Program-made: the position numbers and the translations under genes
Origin: Flammeovirga agarivorans
GTDB taxonomy: Bacteria > Bacteroidota > Bacteroidia > Cytophagales > Flammeovirgaceae
Length of the DNA: 64,000 nt
Direction of reading: 5' to 3'
Assembly (NCBI RefSeq): GCF_012641475.1
Contig: NZ_JABAIL010000001.1
Span: forward strand, 434,001-498,000
Shown here: positions 34,164 to 43,137 of the stretch, piece by piece
Position numbering within the stretch: the first letter of the stretch is position 1
Layout of the letters: each line of letters begins with the position of its first letter
The notes under the pieces: generated by a model
Databases searched by the model: none
Seen by the model: only the letters and a program-made list of their open reading frames with translations
What the model was told of the DNA's origin: nothing

Positions 34164-34952
34164 CTATTCATCCCATTGTAATTTTTCCTTATTTAAGAAG
34201 GAGGCAATACCTTTTTTACAGTCATCGGTAGCCCTTGCAGCAGCATTTGCTTTAACAGCCACATTGAGAGCGTCTTCGATCGGTAAATGCCATGTGGTAT
34301 GTATAAGATGTTTAGTATTTGCTTTGGCTTCCATTGAGGTTTCTTTAATTAACTTCTTAGCAAAAGCAACCACTTCATCTTCTAAATCTTCATCCGAACA
34401 AATACCGTTGATAAGACCATATTCTAAAGCCTTATTTGCCATAATAATTTGTCCAGAAAGCAATAGTTGCATGGCTTTTCCTTCTCCTACTTTTCTAGTA
34501 AGAAAAATACTAACTATGGCAGGGATGAATCCTATTTTTACTTCAGAATAACTGAACTTTGTACTTTCCGATGCAAAAGCAAAATCGCATAAAGTAGCCA
34601 ACCCACAACCACCGGCTATAGCAGCTCCATGTACTTGAGAGATGATTACTTTTGGAAAGGAGTAAATGCTTAGAAATAGCTCTTTCAAAGCTTCTGAATC
34701 TGCTAAGTTTTCCTCATAAGAAAACTTCTGAAGGTCTTGGATGTATTGTAAATCTGCTCCTGCACAAAATACTTTTCCTTCTCCTTTTAGGATGACAACC
34801 TGCACAGAATCATCATTTTCTATTTCAGATAAGACCAATGTGAGTTCCTGAACCATCTGTGCATTAAGTGCATTTCTTTTTTCAGGACGGTTTAATTGAA
34901 TTATACCAATACGTTCTGTTTTATTATAAATAATAGTTTGGTATTGAGACAT
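34164..34952 (-). CDS. Enoyl-CoA hydratase/isomerase family protein
   Basis: A 262-residue crotonase-fold enzyme. Family signs are N-R-P-E-K-R-N-A-L-N near the start, the oxyanion-hole loops F-C-A-G-A-D-L (about 61-67) and G-A-A-I-A-G-G-C-G-L (about 109-118), and E-V-K-I-G-F-I-P near residue 138. One classical hydratase Glu is seen at this E-V-K position, while the other site has G-C-G-L-A rather than a Glu, so isomerase, lyase (methylglutaconyl-CoA-like) or hydratase activity cannot be told apart here. Cytoplasmic; single gene, convergent with the receptor. Confidence 0.9.
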   Translation of the reverse strand: MSQYQTIIYNKTERIGIIQLNRPEKRNALNAQMVQELTLVLSEIENDDSVQVVILKGEGKVFCAGADLQYIQDLQKFSYEENLADSEALKELFLSIYSFPKVIISQVHGAAIAGGCGLATLCDFAFASESTKFSYSEVKIGFIPAIVSIFLTRKVGEGKAMQLLLSGQIIMANKALEYGLINGICSDEDLEDEVVAFAKKLIKETSMEAKANTKHLIHTTWHLPIEDALNVAVKANAAARATDDCKKGIASFLNKEKLQWDE

Positions 34953-35070
34953 GCGTTTAAGTAAGTTTATGGTGTATAAATGGTTAGCTGTTTATATCTA
35001 CTAATATCAAAGTTTTAGAACCCTATTCAAAGAATAAAAATTAAAAACCTATCTAGGCACATACTTACAT

Positions 35071-36741
35071 ATGAAAACAGACATACAAATTGCTCGCGAA
35101 ACCAAATTAAAAAGAATCAGTGAAATAGCGTCTTCAGTAGGAATTACTGATGAAAATTTAATCCCATATGGACATCATATGGCAAAAATTCCTTACTCAG
35201 CTATTGATGAAGAAAAGGTAAAAAAGAGTAAGCTAATTCTTGTTACTGCCATTACACCAACAAGGGCTGGAATTGGAAAAACGACAACCTCGGTAGGTTT
35301 AGCATTAGGCTTACAAAAAATAGGAAAGAACGCAATTCCTGCATTAAGAGAGCCTTCTTTAGGGGTTTGTTTTGGGATGAAAGGCGGGGCTGCCGGTGGT
35401 GGTCATGCTCAAGTTTTACCGATGGAAGACATCAACCTTCATTTTACCGGAGATTTTCATGCAGTGACCTCTGCTAATAATATGATTTCTGCATTGGTAG
35501 ATAACCATCAACATTTTCATAGAGCAGAAGGCAAACATCTTAAAAATGTACTTTGGAGAAGAGTATTGGATGTAAATGATAGAAGTTTACGAAATATCGT
35601 TACGGGCCTTGGAGGTTTTGTCAATGGTGAAGTGGCTGAAGCGGGCTTTGATATCACTCCGGCTTCTGAATTAATGGCAATTCTTTGTCTTGCTAAAGAC
35701 AGAGAGGATTTACAAGAGAGAGTAGGGAATATCTATTTAGGTTTTGATCATGATAATCAACCAGTATACGTTAGAGATCTAGGTATTGAGGGAGCTATTG
35801 CAGTATTAATGAAGGATGCGATTAACCCTAACTTAGTACAGACCACTGAAAATACGCCTGCATTTATTCATGGTGGACCTTTTGCAAATATCGCTCATGG
35901 TTGTAATTCAATATTAGCCACAAAAATGTGTATGTCTCATGCGGATTATACAATTACAGAGGCAGGATTTGGAGCTGATTTAGGAGCAGAAAAATTCTTT
36001 AATATCAAGTGTAGAAATGCTGGAATTAGTCCTGCACTAACAGTTATTGTTGCTACATCACAAGCATTAAAGTTACATGGTGGAGTTGCACTAGAAGATA
36101 TTAAGGAACCAAATTTAGAAGGTCTAAAAGCAGGATTACCAAACCTTAAACGTCATATTGAAAATATGAAAGGATTTGGTCAAACTGTATTGGTAACTTT
36201 CAATCAATATGCATTTGATACAAAGGAGGAAATGACTTTTGTAGAAGGCTGGTGTAAAGAACAAGGAGTGGAGTTTGCCATCAATAACAGTTTTGTTGAA
36301 GGAGGAGAAGGTGCAGTAGACCTTGCGAATAAAGTAGTAGATTTAATCGAGAAAAAAACTTCTGGTCCATTGCAATTTACTTATGATTTGGAAGATAGTA
36401 TCTATGATAAACTAGATAAAATTGCCAAAAATATCTATAAAGCAGATGGAATAAAATTGGACAACAAAGCCAGGTTAAAGCTAAAGAGAATTGAAAAGTA
36501 CGGTTTAACAAACTTACCGGTTTGTATCGCTAAAACACAAAGTTCGTTTACCGATAATGCGAAGATATTAAATGCACCAGAAGGAGGATTCGATATTCAT
36601 TTTGAAGATCTTATTATTAACTCTGGAGCTGGGTTTATTGTAGCTAGAGCGGGTAGTATTATGCGTATGCCAGGATTACCAAAAGTACCTCAGGCCAATC
36701 AAATCAGATTTGTAGATGGTGAAATTGAAGGGCTGTCTTAA
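35071..36741 (+). CDS. fhs: Formate-tetrahydrofolate ligase
   Basis: A 556-residue enzyme that makes 10-formyl-tetrahydrofolate from formate, ATP and tetrahydrofolate in one-carbon metabolism. The P-loop is [12 protein letters not shown] (about 64-75). The family signatures [19 protein letters not shown] and [12 protein letters not shown] are complete, and full length is as expected. ATG start; a strong hairpin follows the stop. No folD or other folate gene is adjacent. Confidence 0.97.
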   Translation: MKTDIQIARETKLKRISEIASSVGITDENLIPYGHHMAKIPYSAIDEEKVKKSKLILVTAITPTRAGIGKTTTSVGLALGLQKIGKNAIPALREPSLGVCFGMKGGAAGGGHAQVLPMEDINLHFTGDFHAVTSANNMISALVDNHQHFHRAEGKHLKNVLWRRVLDVNDRSLRNIVTGLGGFVNGEVAEAGFDITPASELMAILCLAKDREDLQERVGNIYLGFDHDNQPVYVRDLGIEGAIAVLMKDAINPNLVQTTENTPAFIHGGPFANIAHGCNSILATKMCMSHADYTITEAGFGADLGAEKFFNIKCRNAGISPALTVIVATSQALKLHGGVALEDIKEPNLEGLKAGLPNLKRHIENMKGFGQTVLVTFNQYAFDTKEEMTFVEGWCKEQGVEFAINNSFVEGGEGAVDLANKVVDLIEKKTSGPLQFTYDLEDSIYDKLDKIAKNIYKADGIKLDNKARLKLKRIEKYGLTNLPVCIAKTQSSFTDNAKILNAPEGGFDIHFEDLIINSGAGFIVARAGSIMRMPGLPKVPQANQIRFVDGEIEGLS

Positions 36742-36745
36742 ATAA

Positions 36746-36795
36746 AAAAATCGCTAGTAATAAGTAGGAAGTACTACTATTTACTAGCGATTTAT
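36746..36795. terminator. Bidirectional terminator between fhs and terD
   Basis: AAATCGCTAGTAA and TTACTAGCGATTT form a perfect 13-base stem around a 23-base loop, with A runs on the left and a T-rich end on the right. Confidence 0.88.
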
Positions 36796-36797
36796 CT

Positions 36798-37415
36798 TTA
36801 TCCGAATTTTATCTGTAAATAAGTGATCGTCCCTTCAATATCCTTCGATTGGATCGGTTCACCTAGTGCTTCAAACTTCCAGTTACCTTCAATCTTATAC
36901 AGTCTACCCATAATCATTGAAACGTAGCCTGCATAATCCGGATTAGATGCCATATTGAATGTGGCCAATACATCATTTTTTGTATACATTCTTACTTCTG
37001 CAAAAGGGATAGTGGCAAAATCTTGCTTTTTGTAAGAGTTAAGATATAAGAAAATCTGATCTACATCCGGTTGTACTTCATTAAGATGAATCTGAATGGT
37101 TTCGTTGTCTAATCCATCATCTTCTCCTGCATCACCCACTAAGTCATCTCCTGTATGTGTGACAGCACCGTCAGGCGATACAAGTTCATTGTAATAGACA
37201 GTATAAATTTCATTCATCTCTCTATCAAAAGCACTAATAGATGCATCTAAATCTACATTTACCTGATGGTTGATAAGTCCAAATAGTGCTTTACCTTGAA
37301 TAGCTCCCCAGTTTACACCTACGCGTAGGTATTCTAGTTTACCGCCATCATCTTTTAGCAAGGAAATTTTACTTCCTTTCTTCAGAGAGATTCCAGAACT
37401 TTTACTCAGTTCCAT
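36798..37415 (-). CDS. TerD-family stress protein (second copy)
   Basis: A 205-residue protein of the TerD/CABP family. The N-terminal G-I-S-L-K-K-G-S-K-I-S-L and the motifs V-D-L-D-A-S-I and H-T-G-D-D-L-V-G followed by an acidic stretch (G-E-D-D-G-L-D) are the family calcium-site pattern. Such proteins take part in tellurite, colicin and phage-related stress responses in other bacteria. It is last in a six-gene minus-strand cluster, 41 bases after the first terD copy. Slightly longer and more diverged than its neighbour. Confidence 0.9.
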   Translation of the reverse strand: MELSKSSGISLKKGSKISLLKDDGGKLEYLRVGVNWGAIQGKALFGLINHQVNVDLDASISAFDREMNEIYTVYYNELVSPDGAVTHTGDDLVGDAGEDDGLDNETIQIHLNEVQPDVDQIFLYLNSYKKQDFATIPFAEVRMYTKNDVLATFNMASNPDYAGYVSMIMGRLYKIEGNWKFEALGEPIQSKDIEGTITYLQIKFG

Positions 37416-37456
37416 ATGTTTTATTCAGTTTAAAAGTACAAGTTTAAAAAAGATAT

Positions 37457-38023
37457 TTAGGTAGTATATTGATCTACATAACCTTGTAAACCAATTTTTG
37501 AGCCACTTCCAGAAGCAATGAAATTCCATTCGTTATTTACTCGTTTAAGCCTACCAAATTCCATATCAGTAAACTTATCGAAATTCTTTTTATCTAAGTC
37601 ATAGCGACAAATTTCTCTGTGTGTGTCAATATCTACAATTCGAATGTAAGCATTCTGAAGCATTCCAAAGTGGTGCCTCAATACTTCTGAATTATGAATG
37701 GTTACTACAAAGATAAGTTCGTCAATGACATCTGAAATTTTTGATAGATGAGCAAGAATCATTTCATCATCTCCATCACCCTTACCGGTTCTGTTATCTC
37801 CTGTGTGTTCAATACTTTGGTCGGGTGATTTTAGGTTATTAAAGAAAACGAAAAATTCATCAGCAGGGATCTTTCCTTTATTATTGATCATGAATACAGA
37901 TGCATCCAAATCTAAGGTATTGCCTGGAATCAAATCCCAACCTAACCCTAACATAATTTTATCTAATGAGGAAGAATCTTTAGAAAGATTGAATTTACCG
38001 CCTTTTGAGAGGTTGATACCCAT
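37457..38023 (-). CDS. terD: TerD-family stress protein (first copy)
   Basis: A 188-residue TerD protein close to the canonical length. It shows G-I-N-L-S-K-G-G-K-F-N-L at the start, L-G-W-D and L-D-L-D-A-S-V-F, then H-T-G-D-N-R-T-G-K-G-D-G-D-D-E, the acidic calcium-binding loop. It lies between the coiled-coil gene (84 bases upstream) and the second copy. In the genomic classification of Ter systems such proteins are linked to membrane-associated stress sensing; the partner genes here fit that view. Confidence 0.93.
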   Translation of the reverse strand: MGINLSKGGKFNLSKDSSSLDKIMLGLGWDLIPGNTLDLDASVFMINNKGKIPADEFFVFFNNLKSPDQSIEHTGDNRTGKGDGDDEMILAHLSKISDVIDELIFVVTIHNSEVLRHHFGMLQNAYIRIVDIDTHREICRYDLDKKNFDKFTDMEFGRLKRVNNEWNFIASGSGSKIGLQGYVDQYTT

Positions 38024-38107
38024 GAGTATAGTGAATTTTTGAAAATTAAGTTTGTTCTATAAGAACGTCTTTACTATAAAGTTATTGTTTTATTATTGTT
38101 GTGTCAA

Positions 38108-38848
38108 CTAATCTTTTCTATTAAAAAAGTCATCAATCTTTTTTTGCTTTTCCTTTTCAGCATCCGTGGTAAAGAAGTTGCTAAACTTGTTGCTACTCGT
38201 TTGATTATTAGGAGTATGGTGGTTTTGGAAAAACTGATTGATTTTCTCTTGTTTCTCTTGAATAGAATGTATTGTTGCAGATTGTTGGGTAGAGAACGGA
38301 TTGAAAATAGAATGAGTACTTTCTTTATTTTCAAGTGCTAACGTGATTTCCATATTTACAAGGTCATTATCTTCTGACGTCGCATTGAGGGCATCCGTAT
38401 AGATTTTATCTAAAAACTCCTCGACACTAAAAGATTCAATGGGGCAATCTTTGGGTAATAGAAGTAATTGTGTCGCTAAACTTTCTTTTTGATGATTGAG
38501 CCTAGATTGATCTTTTCGAACTCCTAATAACTCATTTTCAATAGTATGTGCTAGAGTTTCGTAATTGGTGAGCTCATTTTGTAAGGTACTAACGTAAGCA
38601 TTCAGATGAACAGCTCTTTCCTGATTGTTTTGTGTGAGTTGACCTTTTAATTCAAACAAAGATTTTTTTAACTCCTTATTTGTAGTTTGATATTGTTCTT
38701 TGAGGTTTTTCAGTTTTGAAATCAGTCGGAATTTTTGGTCATCAAGACGTAGTCCTTGAAGTTCAAGCTTATCTTGAGCCTCAAGAAGTAATAGATTGGC
38801 AGTTTTGTTCTCTTTCTTAGAGCGATTTTTTTTAAAAGGTCTCCACAT
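38108..38848 (-). CDS. Coiled-coil protein with repeated QxxIxxFF motifs
   Basis: A 246-residue soluble protein that I do not recognise as a family. It starts with a basic patch (K-K-N-R-S-K-K), then a long coiled coil (about 20-130), a short globular part (about 132-172) and a disordered Asn/Gln/Ser-rich tail. The tail holds Q-E-K-I-N-Q-F-F (200-207), S-N-K-F-S-N-F-F (219-226) and Q-K-K-I-D-D-F-F (235-242, four residues from the end). The layout suggests an adaptor that presents short peptide motifs. It sits between the patatin gene (28 bases upstream) and terD, so it is probably part of the same system. Confidence 0.7.
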   Translation of the reverse strand: MWRPFKKNRSKKENKTANLLLLEAQDKLELQGLRLDDQKFRLISKLKNLKEQYQTTNKELKKSLFELKGQLTQNNQERAVHLNAYVSTLQNELTNYETLAHTIENELLGVRKDQSRLNHQKESLATQLLLLPKDCPIESFSVEEFLDKIYTDALNATSEDNDLVNMEITLALENKESTHSIFNPFSTQQSATIHSIQEKQEKINQFFQNHHTPNNQTSSNKFSNFFTTDAEKEKQKKIDDFFNRKD

Positions 38849-38876
38849 GTTAATCAGTGAAAATAACAGCAGTGTA

Positions 38877-39701
38877 TTATTGCTGTAATTCTTTTCTCAG
38901 GTGAATCAATTTGTCGTGATGTTTTTCCGCTTCCTCATAACCGATTTCTACGATATCATATAATTTCTTAGAATCGGTGTCGAATGTGCTAAATTTAATC
39001 AAATCTTGAGGGAATATTGCTATATCACAGTCATTTAATTTCGCTAATTCGGCCTTGTCACCTTTTAAAGACATCGCTCTCAATGCAATTTGTTGTACAT
39101 TTTGAAGTTCATCTTTTTCGTAAACGCGAATAGGAGAGACATATACTCCAATAATTTTTTCACATTGTTCTCTCAAAACATCTACCGGAAAATGATTTAG
39201 GATACCACCATCACTGTAAATAGCACCATCAATTTCAACGGGAGCAAAAACAAAGGGATAGGCACTAGAGGCCAATACAGCTTCTGTAATAGACCCTGAT
39301 GTGAAGACTTTTTCCTCGGCAGTTTGCATATTGGTTGCTACAACATAAAGGTCTTTTTGTGTTTTGGAGAAGTCATCATGAGGAATCATTTTTTGAAGCT
39401 GATCTTTAAAAGATCGAGGGTCTACAATTCCTTTTACGCTAAAATTATTTCTAAAGAAACCTCTTGCCTTCCATTGAAATAAGTCCGTTTCATGAAAGAA
39501 ATTATGCATCTGCGTTAATGGAGTGCCATAAGCATACATGGCAGCAACCATAGAGCCTGCACTAGTTCCTGCAATAGCATCAGGTACAATTCCCAACTCT
39601 TTTAAGTAAAATAAAACACCAATATGGGCTAACCCTTTAGCTCCTCCTCCAGACAGAACTAATCCTAGTTTATACTTTTTCTTCATCTTCAGTGGCATCA
39701 A
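38877..39701 (-). CDS. Patatin-like phospholipase
   Basis: A 274-residue serine lipid acyl hydrolase, cytoplasmic. The oxyanion loop is S-G-G-G-A-K-G-L-A-H, the nucleophile elbow is G-T-S-A-G-S (Ser near 47) and the catalytic Asp is in D-G-G-I near 168, the full Ser-Asp dyad of patatins. The start at 39701 overlaps the preceding acyltransferase gene by 32 bases; an ATG at 39686 is an equally good choice and still overlaps. The overlap points to translational coupling with the acyltransferase, pairing lipid hydrolysis with lipid acylation. Confidence 0.92.
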   Translation of the reverse strand: MMPLKMKKKYKLGLVLSGGGAKGLAHIGVLFYLKELGIVPDAIAGTSAGSMVAAMYAYGTPLTQMHNFFHETDLFQWKARGFFRNNFSVKGIVDPRSFKDQLQKMIPHDDFSKTQKDLYVVATNMQTAEEKVFTSGSITEAVLASSAYPFVFAPVEIDGAIYSDGGILNHFPVDVLREQCEKIIGVYVSPIRVYEKDELQNVQQIALRAMSLKGDKAELAKLNDCDIAIFPQDLIKFSTFDTDSKKLYDIVEIGYEEAEKHHDKLIHLRKELQQ

Positions 39702-41034
39702 TAATGGTATTAATATTGGAAATAATCCTTTCTCTTAAAGTAGCGATGGAGTTAAATTCATTCTTTTTATTGTATGACAAATATGCTAAGCGTACATCAG
39801 AAAATAGTTTTTTCTGTGTTTCATGCATAAAGAAAGATACATAAGTAAAGAAAGGGAAAAGTACTAGTAGCACAATTCTAACCCACCAAGATAACGGATA
39901 AAAGTAATGGATTACTCCAATAGTAATTACGTAAGTAATACTAAAAAAGAAAGCCAAGAAGACAATCAAATTTGCTCCCCAAACTTCTACCTCTTTAGAT
40001 GTTTTTTGAGCTAAAAACTTGCTAAACTTATAAGGAAAATAATTAAATAACCAACTACTTGCTTGGATAGGCAATACAACAAGATGAAGCACCATTCTTA
40101 GCAATAAAGTAATGGGAGCGGTCCAGCTTACTCTCGTTTTCCACAAACTAAAATCTTGTATTTTCCTTTTTTTAAGCTGATGATTGTAGTTTATAATGTT
40201 TTCTTTTAAAGCATTTAAAGTGGATTGATCTTTAGTATTTTGGATGATATGCTCGGCGGCAATCAATCGATCAAAATACTTTTTTAATGAGTTTTTCCTA
40301 GACCATCCTTCTTTAGGCGTTTCATTATACATCACAACAGCATCTTTAATTAAATCTTCATGTGATGAATCTTCAATCGTAAAATATCGCTCAAGAATAC
40401 GTTCTCTAATTGTTGTGGTGATTTCCTTAGCCACTAAGGATGGATTTTCCTTGAATTGCTCTTTGTGTTGATTTACTTCTATAGCAGGAGCTACATCAAT
40501 GGAAACACTAGGGAAATAAGACGTAACATAAGTATAATTTAAGGCGACAGGTACGATATGAACACCTAGATTAAAATCATTCTCATTTTCAGCTTCTAAA
40601 GCGATTCTAGCTGTCCCCGTCTTTAATTCTCTTAGTTTTCTTTCCCAAATACTAGTGCCTTCAGAAAATATTAGGATACAATTGTTCTGCTCTAACGTTT
40701 TTATACAATTGATAAACATGTCTTTATTGGAAAACTTTCCTCCCTTAGGGCCATCTTGTTTTCTAACTACAGGGATCATGTTCATTTTACCAAACAGCCA
40801 TCTTTTAAATTTTGTATTGAAAACAGTTGATTTGGTAATAAAGTGTAGCGGTCTATTAAAAGAACAACCAAGTACCACAGCATCCACATACATAAGAGGA
40901 TGTGTTACAGCAAAGATAATAGGTTTGTTATCGGGAATATTTTCCCAACCGTTCTTCTCAATTTTGTAGAATACAAATTTCAGATACAAGTACTTGATTA
41001 AATTCTTTACAACAGAATATAATCCAAGGTTCAT
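39670..41034 (-). CDS. PlsC-like glycerolipid acyltransferase with C-terminal membrane segments
   Basis: A 454-residue protein. The N-terminal half is a PlsC domain: T-H-P-L-M-Y-V-D gives an H(x5)D active-site variant (about 44-50), and F-S-E-G-T-S near 128 is the E-G substrate motif. After about residue 290 there are three to four hydrophobic helices (L-L-L-R-M-V-L-H-L-V-V-L, I-V-F-L-A-F-F-F-S-I-T-Y-V, I-V-L-L-V-L-F-P-F-F), making it larger than a simple lysophosphatidate acyltransferase. It would acylate a lysophospholipid or glycerophosphate at the inner membrane. Its start is 12 bases after the exonuclease gene, and its end overlaps patatin. Confidence 0.88.
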   Translation of the reverse strand: MNLGLYSVVKNLIKYLYLKFVFYKIEKNGWENIPDNKPIIFAVTHPLMYVDAVVLGCSFNRPLHFITKSTVFNTKFKRWLFGKMNMIPVVRKQDGPKGGKFSNKDMFINCIKTLEQNNCILIFSEGTSIWERKLRELKTGTARIALEAENENDFNLGVHIVPVALNYTYVTSYFPSVSIDVAPAIEVNQHKEQFKENPSLVAKEITTTIRERILERYFTIEDSSHEDLIKDAVVMYNETPKEGWSRKNSLKKYFDRLIAAEHIIQNTKDQSTLNALKENIINYNHQLKKRKIQDFSLWKTRVSWTAPITLLLRMVLHLVVLPIQASSWLFNYFPYKFSKFLAQKTSKEVEVWGANLIVFLAFFFSITYVITIGVIHYFYPLSWWVRIVLLVLFPFFTYVSFFMHETQKKLFSDVRLAYLSYNKKNEFNSIATLRERIISNINTIIDATEDEEKV

Positions 41035-41046
41035 TTTTAATAGTAT

Positions 41047-41886
41047 TTACTCTTCTAAGACTTCAAAAATTTCTTTGATGTCTTGCTCATTTAATTTTTG
41101 GATATGTTTACCTTGTTGGTTGTACATATCCACTTTTTTTAGCTTACTAGGTCCAGGATCGCTCCCTACCAATACCATATTGGTCTGACCAGAAATATTC
41201 GTATTTATTTTTGCACCTAGCCCTTTTAATTTATAAGCTAGTTCGTAGCGTTCCCATTGGTTAAAAAGTCCAGTAATGACTACTTTCTGTTTGTAGAAAG
41301 GACTCTCTGGATCTGCATTTTCAAAATCAGGTTTTAAGATATCTCCAGACAATTGAGTTCTGAATGGATTCGTACCTTTTTTCTTTTTAAATGGATTTTT
41401 TTCGAATACAGGTAATTCTCTTTCCCTGTGTAATTCTATATACAATTTAGCACATGCTTCTGCATCTGCCAAAGCATCATGGTGTTTTAACTCCCAACCG
41501 AAGGTATAGCAAACATCATCCAATGCTACTCCTGTTCTTTTGTAAGTACAGTCGTAGTCAAAAACGGGAATGTCAATATCGTATAATTCCAATGTTTGTT
41601 CTAAAGCACTTACATCAAAACCAGCATTATGGGCAACAATCAACTGACCTTCAATGTATGGGATGATTTCATCCCAAACCTGATAGAAGCTAGGGGCATC
41701 TATTGTCATTTCTGGTGTAATACCATGTATAGATGTATTAAAAGAATGGTATCGGTTATCTGGCGGACGAATTAATGATTCGTATCGGTCAACAATAACC
41801 CCATTTTTTACTTTTACTATACCTACCTGACAAATACTCCACCTAGCACCATGTGCCGTTTCAAAGTCGATTGCTGTAAATTCCAT
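41047..41886 (-). CDS. DEDDh 3'-5' exonuclease with C-terminal BRCT domain
   Basis: A 279-residue protein. The exonuclease domain (about 1-160) has A-I-D-F-E-T (Asp-Glu), V-A-H-N-A-G-F-D and H-H-D-A-L-A-D-A, the DEDDh set of the DNA polymerase III epsilon family. Residues about 200-279 resemble a BRCT domain as in NAD-dependent ligases (V-V-I-T-G-L-F, later V-L-V-G-S-D-P-G-P-S-K-L). Start set at the ATG at 41886; a TTG at 41952 would add a segment unlike the family. It heads the minus-strand run that leads to the terD genes and so may process DNA in that response, though it could also be a housekeeping gene. Confidence 0.9.
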   Translation of the reverse strand: MEFTAIDFETAHGARWSICQVGIVKVKNGVIVDRYESLIRPPDNRYHSFNTSIHGITPEMTIDAPSFYQVWDEIIPYIEGQLIVAHNAGFDVSALEQTLELYDIDIPVFDYDCTYKRTGVALDDVCYTFGWELKHHDALADAEACAKLYIELHRERELPVFEKNPFKKKKGTNPFRTQLSGDILKPDFENADPESPFYKQKVVITGLFNQWERYELAYKLKGLGAKINTNISGQTNMVLVGSDPGPSKLKKVDMYNQQGKHIQKLNEQDIKEIFEVLEE

Positions 41887-42042
41887 AAATAATTTCCAAT
41901 GAGTCTGCAAAGAAAAAGATTTTGTGTGAATTATAACAATGACAATTGACAAGTTATAGATGTATTGTCGATAATGATTGATAATAATTATTGCACTTAG
42001 AAAAGAAAGTACGTCAATCTGATTTTAATTATTTGCTTTTTT

Positions 42043-42070
42043 ATTTAGATAATTAGATATTTATCTAAAT
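42043..42070 (+). promoter_or_regulatory. Palindromic operator candidate for SdpR
   Basis: ATTTAGATAA (42043-42052) and TTATCTAAAT (42061-42070) are perfect 10-base inverted arms with an 8-base spacer, ending 14 bases before the sdpR start. The position fits autorepression by an ArsR-family dimer. Confidence 0.7.
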
Positions 42071-42084
42071 ATTTAAATTAATCT

Positions 42085-42339
42085 ATGAATCAGATTTTCA
42101 AAGCATTAAATGATCAGACGAGAAGAGATATCATTGAAATGCTGAAAGAAAAAGATATGAATGCTGGTGAAATTGCTAATGCGTTTAATATTTCAAAACC
42201 GAGCATATCTCATCATTTAGATATACTTAAAAGAGCAGATCTTATTGTGGGGGTAAAGAAAGGTCAGTTTGTTGAATATTCTTTGAACACTACAATTGTG
42301 GAGGAGCTGCTTTCCTGGGTGCTTACACTTAAAAAATAA
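42085..42339 (+). CDS. sdpR: ArsR-family autorepressor, SdpR type
   Basis: An 84-residue winged-helix repressor. It matches SdpR by F-K-A-L-N-D-Q-T-R-R-D-I-I-E-M-L near the start and S-K-P-S-I-S-H-H-L-D-I-L-K in the recognition helix, and it has no metal-binding cysteines of the ArsR type. In Bacillus SdpR represses sdpRI until the SdpC toxin is sensed by SdpI. It is 5 bases upstream of sdpI and follows a palindrome that is the likely operator. Confidence 0.93.
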   Translation: MNQIFKALNDQTRRDIIEMLKEKDMNAGEIANAFNISKPSISHHLDILKRADLIVGVKKGQFVEYSLNTTIVEELLSWVLTLKK

Positions 42340-42344
42340 CTATC

Positions 42345-43001
42345 ATGAAAACTCTAAAAAAAGACTTGCTATTGCTCTTAGTTGTTATCGCTCCTATGGC
42401 GTATACCGCTTTTATATGGGATAAATTACCAGAAAAAGTACCAATGCATTGGAATGTTTATGGAGAAGTAGATCGATATGGAGAAAGATCAGAATTAGCA
42501 GCATTAGTGGTGATATTACCATTGATCTCTTACTTATTATTTTTAGTAATACCCTATATAGATCCAAAGAAGAGAATTAAGGAAATGGGAGGGAAGTATA
42601 ACTCTTTGAATTGGATTATTACAGGAACGATGTCGTGGATTTCATTTATGATTATTTATCATGCAATCAATGAATCAACAAACCTTGGTAGTGGTATTTT
42701 TATTGGTATCGGAATTATGATTATGCTGCTTGGAAATTACTTCAAGACCATTAGGCCTAATTACTTTGTTGGAATCCGTACACCTTGGACCTTAGAAAGT
42801 GATCAGGTGTGGAAAGAAACTCATGCATTATCAGGTAAAATATGGATGGTAGGAGGAGTAGTTTTGATACTCACAGCTTTAATTCCTAATAAAATAATAA
42901 GCTTTACTCTGTTTATGTTAACTATCGCAGTTATTGTAATTATCCCTTTTGTTTATTCTTACCGCAGATATAAAAAAGAAATGGAATTGAAGCATGAATA
43001 A
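42345..43001 (+). CDS. sdpI: SdpI-family membrane immunity/signal protein
   Basis: A 218-residue membrane protein with about six hydrophobic helices. The opening P-M-H-W-N-V-Y-G-E-V-D-R-Y-G (about 33-46) and the later N-Y-F-V-G-I-R-T-P-W-T-L are the two family signatures (DUF1648 and SdpI). In Bacillus SdpI gives immunity to the SdpC toxin and sequesters SdpR at the membrane. Here no sdpABC toxin genes are adjacent, so the pair may answer external toxins or another membrane stress. Confidence 0.93.
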   Translation: MKTLKKDLLLLLVVIAPMAYTAFIWDKLPEKVPMHWNVYGEVDRYGERSELAALVVILPLISYLLFLVIPYIDPKKRIKEMGGKYNSLNWIITGTMSWISFMIIYHAINESTNLGSGIFIGIGIMIMLLGNYFKTIRPNYFVGIRTPWTLESDQVWKETHALSGKIWMVGGVVLILTALIPNKIISFTLFMLTIAVIVIIPFVYSYRRYKKEMELKHE

Positions 43002-43071
43002 TTTAACAATTATGGACTTGTGATTTCATTATTCAGTTCATAGATTTGGCGATGTATTTTCACCTATACAC

Positions 43072-43114
43072 AAAAAAACGAGTCCTAGAATATTAATTCC
43101 AGAACTCGTTTTTT
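43072..43114. terminator. Bidirectional terminator between sdpI and cysS
   Basis: AAAAAACGAGT and ACTCGTTTTTT are perfect outer arms, with a further short pairing inside the loop (CCTAG and TTCCAG regions). Confidence 0.87.
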
Positions 43115-43137
43115 ATTTATTCTATTTATGATAAAGA

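Noticed and set aside
38108-38848. Sliding-clamp binding by the QxxIxxFF motifs
   Set aside because: The match is to the eukaryotic/archaeal clamp motif; bacterial clamps bind a different peptide, so only the repeat itself is reported.
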